Assembly (NCBI GenBank): GCA_030427505.1 | Contig: JAUICH010000004.1 | Span: 186,001-250,000, forward strand | From: Verrucomicrobiia bacterium | Lineage (GTDB): Bacteria; Verrucomicrobiota; Verrucomicrobiia; Verrucomicrobiales; DEV007 | DNA length: 64,000 nucleotides | Direction of reading: 5' to 3' | Made by a program: the position numbers and the translations under genes | In this document: positions 16,950 through 26,002 of the stretch, piece after piece | Position numbering within the stretch: the first letter of the stretch is position 1 | Layout: every line of letters begins with the position of its first letter | Notes under the pieces: generated by a model | The model's input: the letters and a program-made list of their open reading frames with translations, nothing else | Told to the model about the DNA's origin: nothing | Database searches by the model: none

Positions 16950-17833
16950 TCCGCTGGAGGGTTTCCGGCTGAGGATTGGCGGTCAGATCCGGCCTGGCCG
17001 TTGGCGGCGGTGGATGGAGACGCGGAACCTTGGCCCGCAGACTTCAGGGCTTGGCGGACGGGTCCCTGGAGGGCGTAGGACAGAACGGCGTAGCCGCGGG
17101 TGGAGAGGTGGGTGCCGTCGATGGTGAGGCCGGGTTTCCACTCGCCGTTTTGGAGGAGGAACTGATCGTGCGCGTCCACGAAGGATACTCGCTCGCGGGT
17201 GGCCAGTTTGGCAAGCAGGGCGTTGCATTCGCGGATGCGCTGGCGGAGGGGCGAGCCGGGCAATTCTCCATTCGGGAGGATGGAGACGACCAGTACCTCG
17301 GCGGCGGGGCGCTGGGCCCGGAGGAGGTCCACGATAGCGGCCACGCCACGGGCGGTGTCTTCGGGGCTATCGGGAATGTCTTGAGCGAGGTTGTTGGTTC
17401 CAGCTAAGAGGAGAAAAACTTTGGGCTGGGTGGTGCCGAGATTGCCGTGTTCGAGCCGGAAAAGGATGTGCTCCACGCGATCGGCGGCCATGCCGAAGTT
17501 TCCGGGCCGCAGCGCCAGCCAGTCGCGCACCCAGACGTCGCGGCCGGTTTCGGTCCAGAACTCGGTGAGGGAATCGCCCAGGAAGTAAATGTCCACTGGT
17601 TCCCGGTTGGCTTCCTGGGTTAGGGCGAGGACATGGCGCATCCAGCCCGAGACCTCGGAAGTTTGGGGTTCCCAACAAGGCGCCGGGCCCCCGCCGAGAG
17701 CTACGGTGGTGGCGAGGGCCGCACCAAGAGCGAGAACAGCTGGGAAGGCCGCGCGAGGCGCTGGCTTAGTTAAGCGAGTTTTTCTTTTCCAGAGGGCCTT
17801 CAACGGTCTCTTCGCCGTCAGTTTTCCATTCAC
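16946..17833 (-). CDS. Exported SGNH/GDSL hydrolase
   Basis: 295 residues with a basic N-terminus and a signal-like segment (AAFPAVLALGAALATTVALGG). The SGNH blocks are clear: GDSLTEFW (block I, nucleophile Ser), GNFGMAADRVEHI (block II), LLLAGTNNLA (block III) and IDGTHLSTRGY (block V, Asp and His). The layout resembles platelet-activating-factor-acetylhydrolase-like esterases that deacetylate polysaccharides. It is first in a two-gene operon with the DUF2752 gene; the functional link is unclear. Confidence 0.85.
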   Translation of the reverse strand: MNGKLTAKRPLKALWKRKTRLTKPAPRAAFPAVLALGAALATTVALGGGPAPCWEPQTSEVSGWMRHVLALTQEANREPVDIYFLGDSLTEFWTETGRDVWVRDWLALRPGNFGMAADRVEHILFRLEHGNLGTTQPKVFLLLAGTNNLAQDIPDSPEDTARGVAAIVDLLRAQRPAAEVLVVSILPNGELPGSPLRQRIRECNALLAKLATRERVSFVDAHDQFLLQNGEWKPGLTIDGTHLSTRGYAVLSYALQGPVRQALKSAGQGSASPSTAANGQAGSDRQSSAGNPPAE

Positions 17834-18067
17834 GAATTCGATCTCTCCAGTATCGGGGAGATAGTCATGGATGGGAAGGACGGAGTAGAACCGTCCGGCC
17901 AGCGTGGAAAGTTTGGCAATCGATACAGAAACGGACGGTAAGAAGGGGGGGAAATCAGCGCCGCCAAGGTAGAGACGAGATCGCTTTTTTGACGGATGAC
18001 TTTTCCCGCTGGGCGGAGAGATGGCTTTCGGCTAGGATGAGAGACTTTCTTATCCCCCTTATTCTAT

Positions 18068-18871
18068 ATGACAGACGAGTTTGAAAGCCCTTCTTCCCTT
18101 CCCTCTTCTGACAACGAAGCGCCAGAAAGTCCGGACGTTTCCGCTGAGGCTTCGAGTGACGAGCCCGCGAAAGACGCGCCCGAGCTGACCTTTGAAGAGG
18201 CGCGGGTGCTGGGGTGTCTGCTGGAGAAGGAGATGTCCACGCCGGAGTATTATCCGCTGACCTTGAAGGCGTTGCAGAGCGCGTGCAACCAGTCGAGCAA
18301 CCGGGAGCCGGTGGTGAGTTTTGATATGGACGTGGTGGAGGACGTGATGGACAGCCTGCGCTACAAGGGCTACGCCATCCGGGTGCACCAGGCGGGGGCG
18401 CGGGTGCCGAAGAACAAGCACCTGCTGGACAAGAAGTTTCCCTACCTGGAACGGCCGGCGCTGGCGATCCTGTGTGTGCTGCTGCTGCGCGGTCAGCAGA
18501 CGCTGGGCGAACTGCGGCAGCGGACGGAACGGCTTTTCAACTTCGCGGATCTGGACGCGGCGCAGGCGGCGCTGGACACACTGCTGAATCATGAACCGGA
18601 CCCGCTGGCGAAGGAGTTGCCCTCCGGAAGCGGCCGCCGGGTGGCGACGTTTGTGCACCTCCTCTGTGGCGACGTGGCGGTGGGGTTTGGCGGCGGCGCG
18701 GAGAGCAGCGCCGGTCAGGCTTCCACCACGGCAGCGACGCCGGGAGCCGCGAGTGCCGTGGCCACGCCCTCGTGGCGGGAGGAAGTGGAGGAACGCTTTA
18801 CGGCCCTGACGGAGGAAGTGAGCAGCCTCCGGGAGGAGGTGCGGAAGTTACGCGAAGAGTTGGGAGCGTGA
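18068..18871 (+). CDS. yceH: YceH family (DUF480) protein
   Basis: 267 residues. An acidic leader of about 40 residues precedes the conserved core: LTFEEARVLGCLLEKEMSTPEYYPLTLKALQSACNQSSNREPV, and later PALAILCVLLLRGQQTLGELRQRTERL. The core forms two winged-helix domains, so DNA binding is possible, but the family has no proven role. The C-terminus is an Ala/Thr linker and a coiled coil (WREEVEERFTALTEEVSSLREEVRKLREEL), normal for the family. It is divergent from the SGNH hydrolase; 17834-18067 holds no other feature. Confidence 0.88.
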   Translation: MTDEFESPSSLPSSDNEAPESPDVSAEASSDEPAKDAPELTFEEARVLGCLLEKEMSTPEYYPLTLKALQSACNQSSNREPVVSFDMDVVEDVMDSLRYKGYAIRVHQAGARVPKNKHLLDKKFPYLERPALAILCVLLLRGQQTLGELRQRTERLFNFADLDAAQAALDTLLNHEPDPLAKELPSGSGRRVATFVHLLCGDVAVGFGGGAESSAGQASTTAATPGAASAVATPSWREEVEERFTALTEEVSSLREEVRKLREELGA

Positions 18872-18940
18872 GCAACCGGCGGAGCGGCCGGTGCGGGTCT
18901 GAGTAACGGTGCGTATGGGGTCTTGGGGGGACGAGACTGT

Positions 18941-19159
18941 CTAGGCAGTGTGGACAAATTGGAGAACGGACCGGAAATGAAGAAAAGAAAAGAGAACTCA
19001 GCGCCGCGAAGCGGCGAATACCCGGAGACGCGGCCCATTTTTTTCCTGGCTTCGTTCCCGCTCACTCTATTGGGGGTTGGCCCAATGCCGTTCGCGGCGC
19101 CTTGCCAGACAAAAAATGGCCTCGCGCCGGTCCGCCCCCAATTTGTCCACACTGCCTAG
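18941..19159 (+). mobile_element. 219-bp MITE family 1, copy 2
   Basis: Full-length copy in the same orientation and with the same length as 8295-8513, with CTAG at both ends and about 13 differences by eye. It lies between yceH and the EF-hand gene. A frame of about 70 codons on the minus strand runs through all full copies, but this is better explained by DNA conservation than by a protein. Confidence 0.88.
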
Positions 19160-19361
19160 TTGTCTGGTTTCCCGCAGCGGTGGGAGGCTCTGTGTCGATT
19201 TCGTCGAAAATCGGGGGTGGCTGGCAAGAGAAATAGTTGTGGGGGGAGCAATTATATTTTTCGCCGGGCGCGCAACTATTGAGCATGGTTGGCTGTTTGA
19301 ATCTTCGCGGGTTCCCCCAAATTTTCCGGGACCGCGAGTACCCAATACTAACCTAACGAAG

Positions 19362-19694
19362 ATGAAGAAAACCCTGTTGACTCTGACTGTTCTGGCGATG
19401 GCCGGCAGTGTGGCGCTGGCCGCCGAAGGCGATGCCAAGAAAAAGGCTCCCGATCCGGCGAAGCGCGTGGCGGCACTGCTGAAAGCGTCCGACACTGACG
19501 GCGACGAAGCCCTGAGCAAAGATGAGTTCGCCGCTTCCAAGATGGCGGAAACCATGAACAAGAACAAAGGCGAAGGCGCTGCTGACAAGTTTTTCGGCAA
19601 AGCAGACGCTGACTCCGACGGCAAGCTGTCGAAGGAAGAACTGACCAAAGCCATGTCTGGCGGCGGCAAGAAGAAAAAGCCAGCCACGACCTGA
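19362..19694 (+). CDS. Small exported EF-hand calcium-binding protein
   Basis: 110 residues from ATG 19362, directly before the signal peptide MKKTLLTLTVLAMAGSVALA. Two EF-hand loops are visible: DTDGDEALSKDE (about residues 44-55) and DADSDGKLSKEE (about 77-88), both with the acidic 1, 3, 5 and 12 positions. The tail is Lys- and Gly-rich. It probably binds calcium in the periplasm; the partner is unknown. A strong terminator follows 60 bp downstream. Confidence 0.85.
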   Translation: MKKTLLTLTVLAMAGSVALAAEGDAKKKAPDPAKRVAALLKASDTDGDEALSKDEFAASKMAETMNKNKGEGAADKFFGKADADSDGKLSKEELTKAMSGGGKKKKPATT

Positions 19695-19754
19695 TCTGGC
19701 GGCAACTGGCGCGGGCCTCCGGCTACGGCCGGCCGCACAGTTGATGACTCAAGG

Positions 19755-19793
19755 AAACGCCCGCACGGCACAACCGGCGGGCGTTTTTGTTTG
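19755..19793 (+). terminator. Rho-independent terminator of the EF-hand gene
   Basis: A perfect 10-bp stem, AAACGCCCGC (19755-19764) and GCGGGCGTTT (19777-19786), with a 12-base loop is followed at once by TTTGTTT. It is correctly placed after the EF-hand stop. Confidence 0.85.
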
Positions 19794-19918
19794 GTGGGAT
19801 TGCCGAGCCTGGATCCGCACGGGAGGGCTGAAGGCCGCGTGGGGAAAGGTTCTGGATCTTTCAGCGGGCTCGGGCGCCGGTCCCCCTATCCTTTTATGAA
19901 GCTACCGGTGGGGTGACT

Positions 19919-19951
19919 CGCGAACGCGCTCGGAGATCGCGTTCCACCTTT
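19919..19951 (+). repeat. 33-bp hairpin repeat, copy 2
   Basis: Identical over 33 bases to 12491-12523, in the same orientation, with the GAACGCG/CGCGTTC arms. It lies in the 19793-20111 gap upstream of a sulfatase gene; the rest of that gap shows no gene. Confidence 0.65.
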
Positions 19952-20111
19952 GCGTGGGGGGATGTTTTTGGTGTGGCGGTGGTAACCCACCTCGGGAGGC
20001 GGGCCTGTGGGTTCGAGGATGGCGAGAATCTCCCTTGGCGCGATACCGCCAGTTCGGAGGCGGCTTTTCCGCTGGCCCAGCGGGAGTTCCGTGCGCTAGG
20101 TTGCGGTCCGA

Positions 20112-21629
20112 ATGAGACATTTGCCGAACCCCCTGCAAGGCCTCTCCGGTGCCCGCGTGGCGCTATTGGTGATGCTGCTTACCCTCGTCTTCACGCTGCC
20201 GGGCCTGGAAACACTTCGAGCGGCGGACGGAGACGCGGCTTCGGAGAAAAAGCCTAACATTATTCTCATCGTGGCGGATGACCTGGGTTGGCACGACCTG
20301 AGTTGTTACGGAGCGGATCTTCACCAGTCGCCAAACCTGGATCAATTGGCCGCGGATGGGGTGCGCTTCACGAATGCGTACGCTGCCTCGCCGGTGTGTT
20401 CCCCGACCAGGGCCTCAATCTTGACGGGCCAGTATCCGGCCCGGCTGCACCTAACCATCTGGCTGGAGTCCGCGAAGCACCAGCCACCGAACCGTCCTCT
20501 GCTGGAGCCGCTGACGGAGGATCACCTGGACCATGGCTATGTGACGCTGGCGGAGCGCCTGCATGAGGCGGGCTACTACACGGCCCACGTGGGCAAGTGG
20601 CACCTGGGCCAGACCGCGGAATACCCGGAGACGCACGGCTTTGACGTGAATGTGGGCGGCACCTACTGGGGCGCGCCTTCCACGTTTTTCTACCCGTTCA
20701 AGGGAACCTTTGGACGGGAAGAAGAGCTGCGCTTTGTGCCGGGCCTGGAACCGGGCGAGGAAGGCGACTACCTGACCGACCGGCTGACGGACCGGGCGCT
20801 GGAGATCATTGACTATGCAACGAAGGATCAGCCACTCTACCTGAACCTGTGGTATCACAGCGTGCACACGCCCATCGAGGGTAAGCCAGAGATCGCGAAA
20901 GCCTACGAGGGAAAACTCACGCCCGAGGCGGCGCACCAGAATGCTCACTACGCCGCCATGGTGCAGAGCCTGGATGAAAACGTGGGCCGGGTCCTGGCGA
21001 AACTGGAGGAAAAGGGTTTGGCGGACGATACCATCGTCTTTTTTGTCTCGGACAATGGCGGTTACATCGGGCGTTATGACGGAATTCCCGTAACGAACAA
21101 CAGCCCGCTACGGTCGGGCAAGGGTTCGGCCTACGAAGGCGGCATTCGCATTCCATGGATCGTGCGCTGGCCGGGCCACACCCCGGAAGGCGTGGTGTGC
21201 GACGAACCGGTGTTCACCTGCGACCTCTACCCCACCGTGCTCAAGATGACCGGCCTGGCCAGCGCGGAGGAACATGGCGATCAGGTGGACGGCGTAGAAC
21301 TGACGGGGTTGCTGGAAGCTCCGGACAAGGGCCTGCCCGCGGAACGGGATCTGTATTTTCACTACCCACACTACTATGCCACGACCTCGCCGGTGAGCGC
21401 CATTCGATCGGGCGACTGGAAACTGGTGCACTACCTGCCGGATGGCCCAACGGAACTTTACAAGCTGTCTGACGACTTGGGCGAAACCCTGGACCTGGCC
21501 GGAGACAAAACCGCCGTCCGGGACGAGCTAATGGGCCGCCTTCACGCCTGGCTCAAGGACGTGGATGCGCAGATGCCGGCGGTAAACGCGGATTTTCAGC
21601 CCAAACCAAAAGCGAAACCCCAGCAATAG
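20112..21629 (+). CDS. Exported formylglycine-type sulfatase
   Basis: 505 residues with a signal peptide (VALLVMLLTLVFTLPGLETLRA). The metal-binding Asp pair lies at VADDLGWHD (56-57), and the modified Cys96 is in SPVCSPTRASILTG (CxPxR, recognised by formylglycine-generating enzyme). VGKWHLG and the later VSDNGGY supply further active-site residues. It likely removes sulfate from an exported or environmental glycan. It begins a same-strand run sulfatase-esterase-sulfatase-TIM barrel that ends at 25757, consistent with stepwise stripping of sulfate and acyl groups from a marine-type polysaccharide. Confidence 0.9.
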   Translation: MRHLPNPLQGLSGARVALLVMLLTLVFTLPGLETLRAADGDAASEKKPNIILIVADDLGWHDLSCYGADLHQSPNLDQLAADGVRFTNAYAASPVCSPTRASILTGQYPARLHLTIWLESAKHQPPNRPLLEPLTEDHLDHGYVTLAERLHEAGYYTAHVGKWHLGQTAEYPETHGFDVNVGGTYWGAPSTFFYPFKGTFGREEELRFVPGLEPGEEGDYLTDRLTDRALEIIDYATKDQPLYLNLWYHSVHTPIEGKPEIAKAYEGKLTPEAAHQNAHYAAMVQSLDENVGRVLAKLEEKGLADDTIVFFVSDNGGYIGRYDGIPVTNNSPLRSGKGSAYEGGIRIPWIVRWPGHTPEGVVCDEPVFTCDLYPTVLKMTGLASAEEHGDQVDGVELTGLLEAPDKGLPAERDLYFHYPHYYATTSPVSAIRSGDWKLVHYLPDGPTELYKLSDDLGETLDLAGDKTAVRDELMGRLHAWLKDVDAQMPAVNADFQPKPKAKPQQ

Positions 21630-21683
21630 AATCACCCCCCTTCCCTCCTGACAAACCCTCCAGATCCAGTCCTAGACATCCCC

Positions 21684-22943
21684 ATGAGAGCCCCCCATTC
21701 TTTGATGCGTCCGAGCCTTTTCGTCCTGGTATTGGCCGGGATGTCATCTCTCCCCTGCCATGCCCAAAATGCGAAGCCGGAGCCTCCCGAGGACACCCGG
21801 GAGTTTCACCTGCTCTGGCCGGAGGGCGCCCCCTATGCGCATGGCGAGGAGGAAACGGATCGACCCCGGGTATTTCCCTACCTGCTGCCTGAGGATCAGC
21901 GCAACGGCGCGGCCGTGGTGGTGTGTCCCGGTGGCGGATACGGCGGCCTGGCGGCGGATCATGAGGGGCACCAGATCGGCGAGTTTCTGAACAGCTTTGG
22001 CGTGACCGCCTTTGTGCTGCACTACCGGCTGGGCACGCAGGACTACCACTACCCCACCCAACTCGCGGACGTGCAACGGGCCCTGCGCTGGGTGCGTCAT
22101 CGCGCGCCGGAGTATGGCATCGATCCCCAACGGATCGGCGTGATGGGCTTTTCCGCCGGGGGTCACCTGACCTCCATGGCGGGTACCCTATATGACCGGA
22201 AAGCCTATGAGGCAGCGGACGAGACCGACCAGGAAAGCGCCCGGCCGGACTTCATGATCCTGTGCTACCCGGTCATTTCCATGAGCACGGACTACGGGCA
22301 CAAAGGCTCGCGGGTGAACCTGATCGGCGACCCCAAGGTCACGCCGGACTCCGAGGCGGCGCGTAGCGTGTCCTCGGAGCTGAATGTGACGGACGACACG
22401 CCACCGGCATTCATTTTTCAGACCATGGAAGACACGGTGGTTCCCGCCCAGAACAGCCTGCTGTTTTACAATGCATTGCTGGAGCACGGAATCCCCTCCG
22501 AAATGCATATTTACCAGAAGGGGCCGCATGGGGTGGGTCTCTTCCGGGCGGACCCGAACACGGGCGCGTGGTCGAATCAGTTGAAACGCTGGATGCGCGG
22601 CAACGGCATCCTGGGGAGCGGCGAGCGAGCCGCTATTTCCGGCGAGGTGACGCTGGATGGCCTGCCGGTGAGTTGGGGCGGCATTACCTTTACGCCGGAA
22701 GACCCTGACCTGCCCACCACGACATTGCGCATTCGCAGAGGAAAATTCAGCGCTCCGGCGGAGAGTGGCCCCATCGTGGGGAAAAGCGCGGTGACCTTTG
22801 AAGCCTCCATCTGGGAACAGACCCGCGCCCCTGAGGACGGGGTGATCCGGACGGACCGGCTCTCCCCGGACAGCGCGGAGCCTTTGTCAGTGGCGGTGAA
22901 GGCTGGGAAGAACGAGGTGAGCTATGAGCTGAAGTCGCGGTAG
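21684..22943 (+). CDS. Exported acetyl-xylan-esterase-like hydrolase with C-terminal beta domain
   Basis: 419 residues with a signal peptide (LFVLVLAGMSSLPCHAQ). The esterase domain covers about 40-310: VVVCPGGGYGGLAADHEG (oxyanion region), GFSAGGHLTSMAG (nucleophile Ser), then MEDTVVP (Asp) and KGPHGVGLF (His). Residues from about 320 (ISGEVTLDGLPVSWGGITFTPED) form a transthyretin-like beta sandwich, a fusion seen in planctomycete and verrucomicrobial secreted proteins. The start is 54 bp after the preceding sulfatase stop, so the two may be co-transcribed. Confidence 0.87.
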   Translation: MRAPHSLMRPSLFVLVLAGMSSLPCHAQNAKPEPPEDTREFHLLWPEGAPYAHGEEETDRPRVFPYLLPEDQRNGAAVVVCPGGGYGGLAADHEGHQIGEFLNSFGVTAFVLHYRLGTQDYHYPTQLADVQRALRWVRHRAPEYGIDPQRIGVMGFSAGGHLTSMAGTLYDRKAYEAADETDQESARPDFMILCYPVISMSTDYGHKGSRVNLIGDPKVTPDSEAARSVSSELNVTDDTPPAFIFQTMEDTVVPAQNSLLFYNALLEHGIPSEMHIYQKGPHGVGLFRADPNTGAWSNQLKRWMRGNGILGSGERAAISGEVTLDGLPVSWGGITFTPEDPDLPTTTLRIRRGKFSAPAESGPIVGKSAVTFEASIWEQTRAPEDGVIRTDRLSPDSAEPLSVAVKAGKNEVSYELKSR

Positions 22944-22992
22944 TAGTGTGATTGGATGGTGGCGAAAGGGCTTAGAGAACGCGATGATCTTT

Positions 22993-23024
22993 TAACCACA
23001 GAGGGCACTGAGGACACAGAGGTT
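22993..23024 (+). repeat. Short intergenic ACCACAGAGG motif
   Basis: The text AACCACAGAGGGCACTGAGG followed by ACACAGAGG belongs to a wording I recall from intergenic regions of PVC and other bacterial genomes. A companion motif, AGCCGCAAAGAGGCGCGCAG, lies at 24697-24725. Their role is unknown; here they only mark gaps between the four same-strand genes. Confidence 0.35.
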
Positions 23025-23087
23025 TTCTTGAGTGCGGGCAGCTGAAGGCGGTTAGTTTATTTAATTAGATGAATACTTGAGTTTGAT

Positions 23088-24680
23088 ATGTCTTTAAAAC
23101 CCTCCACGAGATTCTTTTGCTATTTTTCTATATCGATCCTGCTTTTAGTGCCAGGGACGGCTTCGGTGTTTGGTCAGGGTGCGGAGTCGCGGCCGAACGT
23201 GTTGATGATCGCGCTGGACGACCTGCGGCCCATGCTGGGCTGCTATGGGGATGAGCGGATTCAGACACCGAACATCGACCGCCTGGCGGCACGGGGCACG
23301 GTGTTCGAGCAGGCGTATTGCCAGTCGCCACAGTGTGGGCCTTCCCGGGTTTCCTTGATGACTGGCTGGCGTCCCGAGACCACGAAGACCTACTCCCTGA
23401 GAGATCACTTTAACTTTTCTCGCGAAAAACATCCGGACTTGGTGACGCTGCCGGAGCATTTCATGAAGCACGGCTACCACGCCCTGAGTTTCGGAAAGAT
23501 CTATCACGATGGCCGGGACGATCCGGCATCCTGGAGCGTGCCCCCACAGCCGGGACGGGACGGCGAGATGCTGGAAATCGTGGACGAAGCAGCCCTTGCC
23601 GGGGTGCCATTCGAAAAACGGAACGAAGTGCCCACTATCATCGCGGATCGCGAGGCGTGTCCGGCCTGGCAGTCGCCGGAGGTGCCGGACGATGCTCTCT
23701 TCGCCGGGCGCATGACGAATGACGTCACCCGCCTCTTGACCACTCTGAAGGAGAAGAACCAGCCCTTCTTCCTGGCCGTGGGTTACCGGCGGCCACACCT
23801 GCCCTTTGTAGCGCCGAAGAAGTATTTCGATCTCTACCCGCCCAGCCGGGACCTCTTGCCCACGCAAACCGATCCGCCGAAGGACGCGCCGGTGATCGGT
23901 TTTTACAGCACGAACAACTATGCACCGGCGCCCGGTAAAAAAAGCCGCTGGGGCAAGCCCATTCCGGTGACGCCCGCCACCTTCGAAGAAGCGTTGCCCT
24001 GGTCAGGCTTCGAATTGCGCAGCTATCAGAAGGTGCCCCTGGAAGGCCCCATTCCGGAGGAGACCGTCATCGAGCTGCGCCGCGCCTACATGGCCTGCGT
24101 TACCTACGCGGACGCGCAGGTCGGGCGGCTGCTGGACGCGCTGGAAGCCGAGGGCCTGGCGGAGAATACCGTTATCCTCCTGTGGGCGGACCACGGTTAT
24201 CACCTGGGCGAACTGGCTACCTGGACGAAGATGACGAACTACGAGTGGGCGGCGCGCGTGCCGTTGATCGTAGCCGGTCAGCCGGGGCGTTTTCAGCCTT
24301 CGCGCTCCAAGGCATTGGCCGAGTTGGTGGACGTCTACCCGACCCTCTGTGACCTGGCGGGGTTGCCTATTCCAGAAACCCTGGAAGGCAGCAGTCTGGT
24401 GCCGGTGCTGGAGAAACCGGAGCGGGAATGGAAGACCGCCGCCTTCACTGAGTACCCGAGGAAGCTCTGGGGCCACGGCCGCGCCATTCGCACCAGCCGC
24501 TACCGCTACGTGGAATGGGAAAGCGAGGAAAGCGGCGAAATTTTCGCGACGGAACTCTACGATCACGAAAGCGACCCGGGCGAGACGGTGAACATAGCGG
24601 AACACGAAGGGAACGCGGAACTAATTCAAAAACTAAGCCAGGAACTTAAGGCGGGGTGGAAGGCCCATCTGCCGAAATAG
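23088..24680 (+). CDS. Iduronate-2-sulfatase-like exported sulfatase
   Basis: 530 residues with a signal peptide (FCYFSISILLLVPGTASVFGQ). The Asp pair lies in MIALDDLRPMLGCYGD (44-45). The catalytic Cys83 sits in SPQCGPSRVSLMTG, a CxPxR site. The layout LDDLRPMLGCYG, SFGKIYHDG and WADHGYHLGE is typical of the iduronate-2-sulfatase-like branch. It probably acts on sulfated uronic acid or fucan-type glycans after export. Companion sulfatase and esterase genes lie upstream and a sugar-isomerase-like gene lies downstream. Confidence 0.9.
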   Translation: MSLKPSTRFFCYFSISILLLVPGTASVFGQGAESRPNVLMIALDDLRPMLGCYGDERIQTPNIDRLAARGTVFEQAYCQSPQCGPSRVSLMTGWRPETTKTYSLRDHFNFSREKHPDLVTLPEHFMKHGYHALSFGKIYHDGRDDPASWSVPPQPGRDGEMLEIVDEAALAGVPFEKRNEVPTIIADREACPAWQSPEVPDDALFAGRMTNDVTRLLTTLKEKNQPFFLAVGYRRPHLPFVAPKKYFDLYPPSRDLLPTQTDPPKDAPVIGFYSTNNYAPAPGKKSRWGKPIPVTPATFEEALPWSGFELRSYQKVPLEGPIPEETVIELRRAYMACVTYADAQVGRLLDALEAEGLAENTVILLWADHGYHLGELATWTKMTNYEWAARVPLIVAGQPGRFQPSRSKALAELVDVYPTLCDLAGLPIPETLEGSSLVPVLEKPEREWKTAAFTEYPRKLWGHGRAIRTSRYRYVEWESEESGEIFATELYDHESDPGETVNIAEHEGNAELIQKLSQELKAGWKAHLPK

Positions 24681-24788
24681 AGGCCGGCTGAAAGTTAGCC
24701 GCAAAGAGGCGCGCAGACGCAAAATATTTCCTAACACCTCCATAATTTCCGTCCACTCCATTCAAGCACCAAAGCTCCCATCTCAATT

Positions 24789-25757
24789 ATGCAAACTTCC
24801 TCTCCCCATTGCTTCAGCCGCCGTCATGTTTTGAAAGGACTGGCCCTGACGGGCCTGGCTTCTCTGGCTGGGCCGGCCCGCCTTCTTTCCGCTGCTGGAG
24901 CGGAGGAGCACATGACGCTTGGTTTCAGCACTTACGGCCTAAAGGACCTCAGCACGGTGGACGCGATCCGGACGCTGGCGGGGATCGGCTATGACGCGGT
25001 GGAACTGACGGTCTGGGGCGAATGGGACGCGAACCCGGAAACACAGACGCCGGAGAAGATCGCGCAGATTCGCCAAGCCTTGGAGGAAACGGGACTGGAA
25101 CTCACGTCGCTGATGGAAAACCTGACGCCCTCCGAGGACGACGCGGAACATCAGCTGACGCTGGAGCGGCTGAGCCTGAGCGCCAGCCTGGGCGTCGAAC
25201 TCTCTCCGGAGAAACCTCCGGTCATTCAAACCACGCTAGGCGGCGGCGATTTTGAGAAGAAGAAAGCTCTCTATCTGAAGCGGCTGAAAGACTGGGCCAC
25301 GGCGACTGGTGACAAAGGGGTGACGCTGGCGATAAAACCACACCGGGGCGGCGGACTGAGCCAGCCCGCTGAAGCGGTGGAACTCATCGAGGAACTCGGC
25401 AAACCGGAGCACCTTCGCATGTGCTACGACTACAGCCACTATGACTTCCGTGACCTGCCGATGGAGGAGACCATCGCAACGGCCCTCCCCTACACCGCCC
25501 ACATCGCGGTCAAGGACGCGGTGATGGACGAGAAAACGGGCAAAGTGCGTTTTGTGAATCCCGGCGAAAGCGGCCGGATCGACTACGCCAAACTGATCCG
25601 CCTTTTCCATGACGGCGGTTACCGGGGCGACATTTGTACCGAAGTCAGCAGCCAGGTCTGGCGGCGGGAAGGCTACGACGGGGTGACGGCGGCGAAGGAA
25701 TGTTACGCCCGCATCGCACCGAAGTTTGAGGAGGCCGGGGTGAAAAGAGGGAGATGA
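24789..25757 (+). CDS. Tat-exported sugar-phosphate isomerase/epimerase-like TIM barrel
   Basis: 322 residues. The N-terminus is a Tat signal (FSRRHVLKGLALTGLASLAG). The mature TIM barrel has GFSTYGLKDLSTVDAIRTLAGIGYDAVELTVWG, LAIKPHRGGG, MCYDYSHYD, HIAVKDAVMD and DICTEVSSQVWR; the Lys, Asp, His and Glu residues at the strand ends suit a metal site. It is paralogous to the protein at 8524 but diverged. It closes the sulfatase/esterase run and may act on the released sugar in the periplasm. Confidence 0.82.
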   Translation: MQTSSPHCFSRRHVLKGLALTGLASLAGPARLLSAAGAEEHMTLGFSTYGLKDLSTVDAIRTLAGIGYDAVELTVWGEWDANPETQTPEKIAQIRQALEETGLELTSLMENLTPSEDDAEHQLTLERLSLSASLGVELSPEKPPVIQTTLGGGDFEKKKALYLKRLKDWATATGDKGVTLAIKPHRGGGLSQPAEAVELIEELGKPEHLRMCYDYSHYDFRDLPMEETIATALPYTAHIAVKDAVMDEKTGKVRFVNPGESGRIDYAKLIRLFHDGGYRGDICTEVSSQVWRREGYDGVTAAKECYARIAPKFEEAGVKRGR

Positions 25758-25797
25758 ATCTCCATACGAGCCTATTTTGACCATCCCCAAAGGCTCC

Positions 25798-25882
25798 AGC
25801 CTGCATTTCTCACCAGTTCTCTGCGGCGACTTGCCAAGGCCTCGCGTCGTCTCGCGACGAGAACGGGTGAGAAATGCAGGCT
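25798..25882. repeat. 85-bp inverted repeat
   Basis: Perfect 17-base arms, AGCCTGCATTTCTCACC (25798-25814) and its reverse complement (25866-25882), enclose a 51-base core that is itself partly palindromic (TCGTCTCGCGACGA). A one-armed relative is at 3746-3795. It lies in the gap upstream of hflK and has no T-run, so a mobile or REP-like repeat is more likely than a terminator. Confidence 0.7.
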
Positions 25883-26002
25883 TGACCAGAGTCACCGGTC
25901 CTTTGGCACAGTTTCCCGAGCAATCGGAAGATTCTACTATCTTACAAAATGCTCCCGCTTTTGTAGTTGTGGGGCTCTCATGCCGTCCTTAGAGTCGTCC
26001 GC

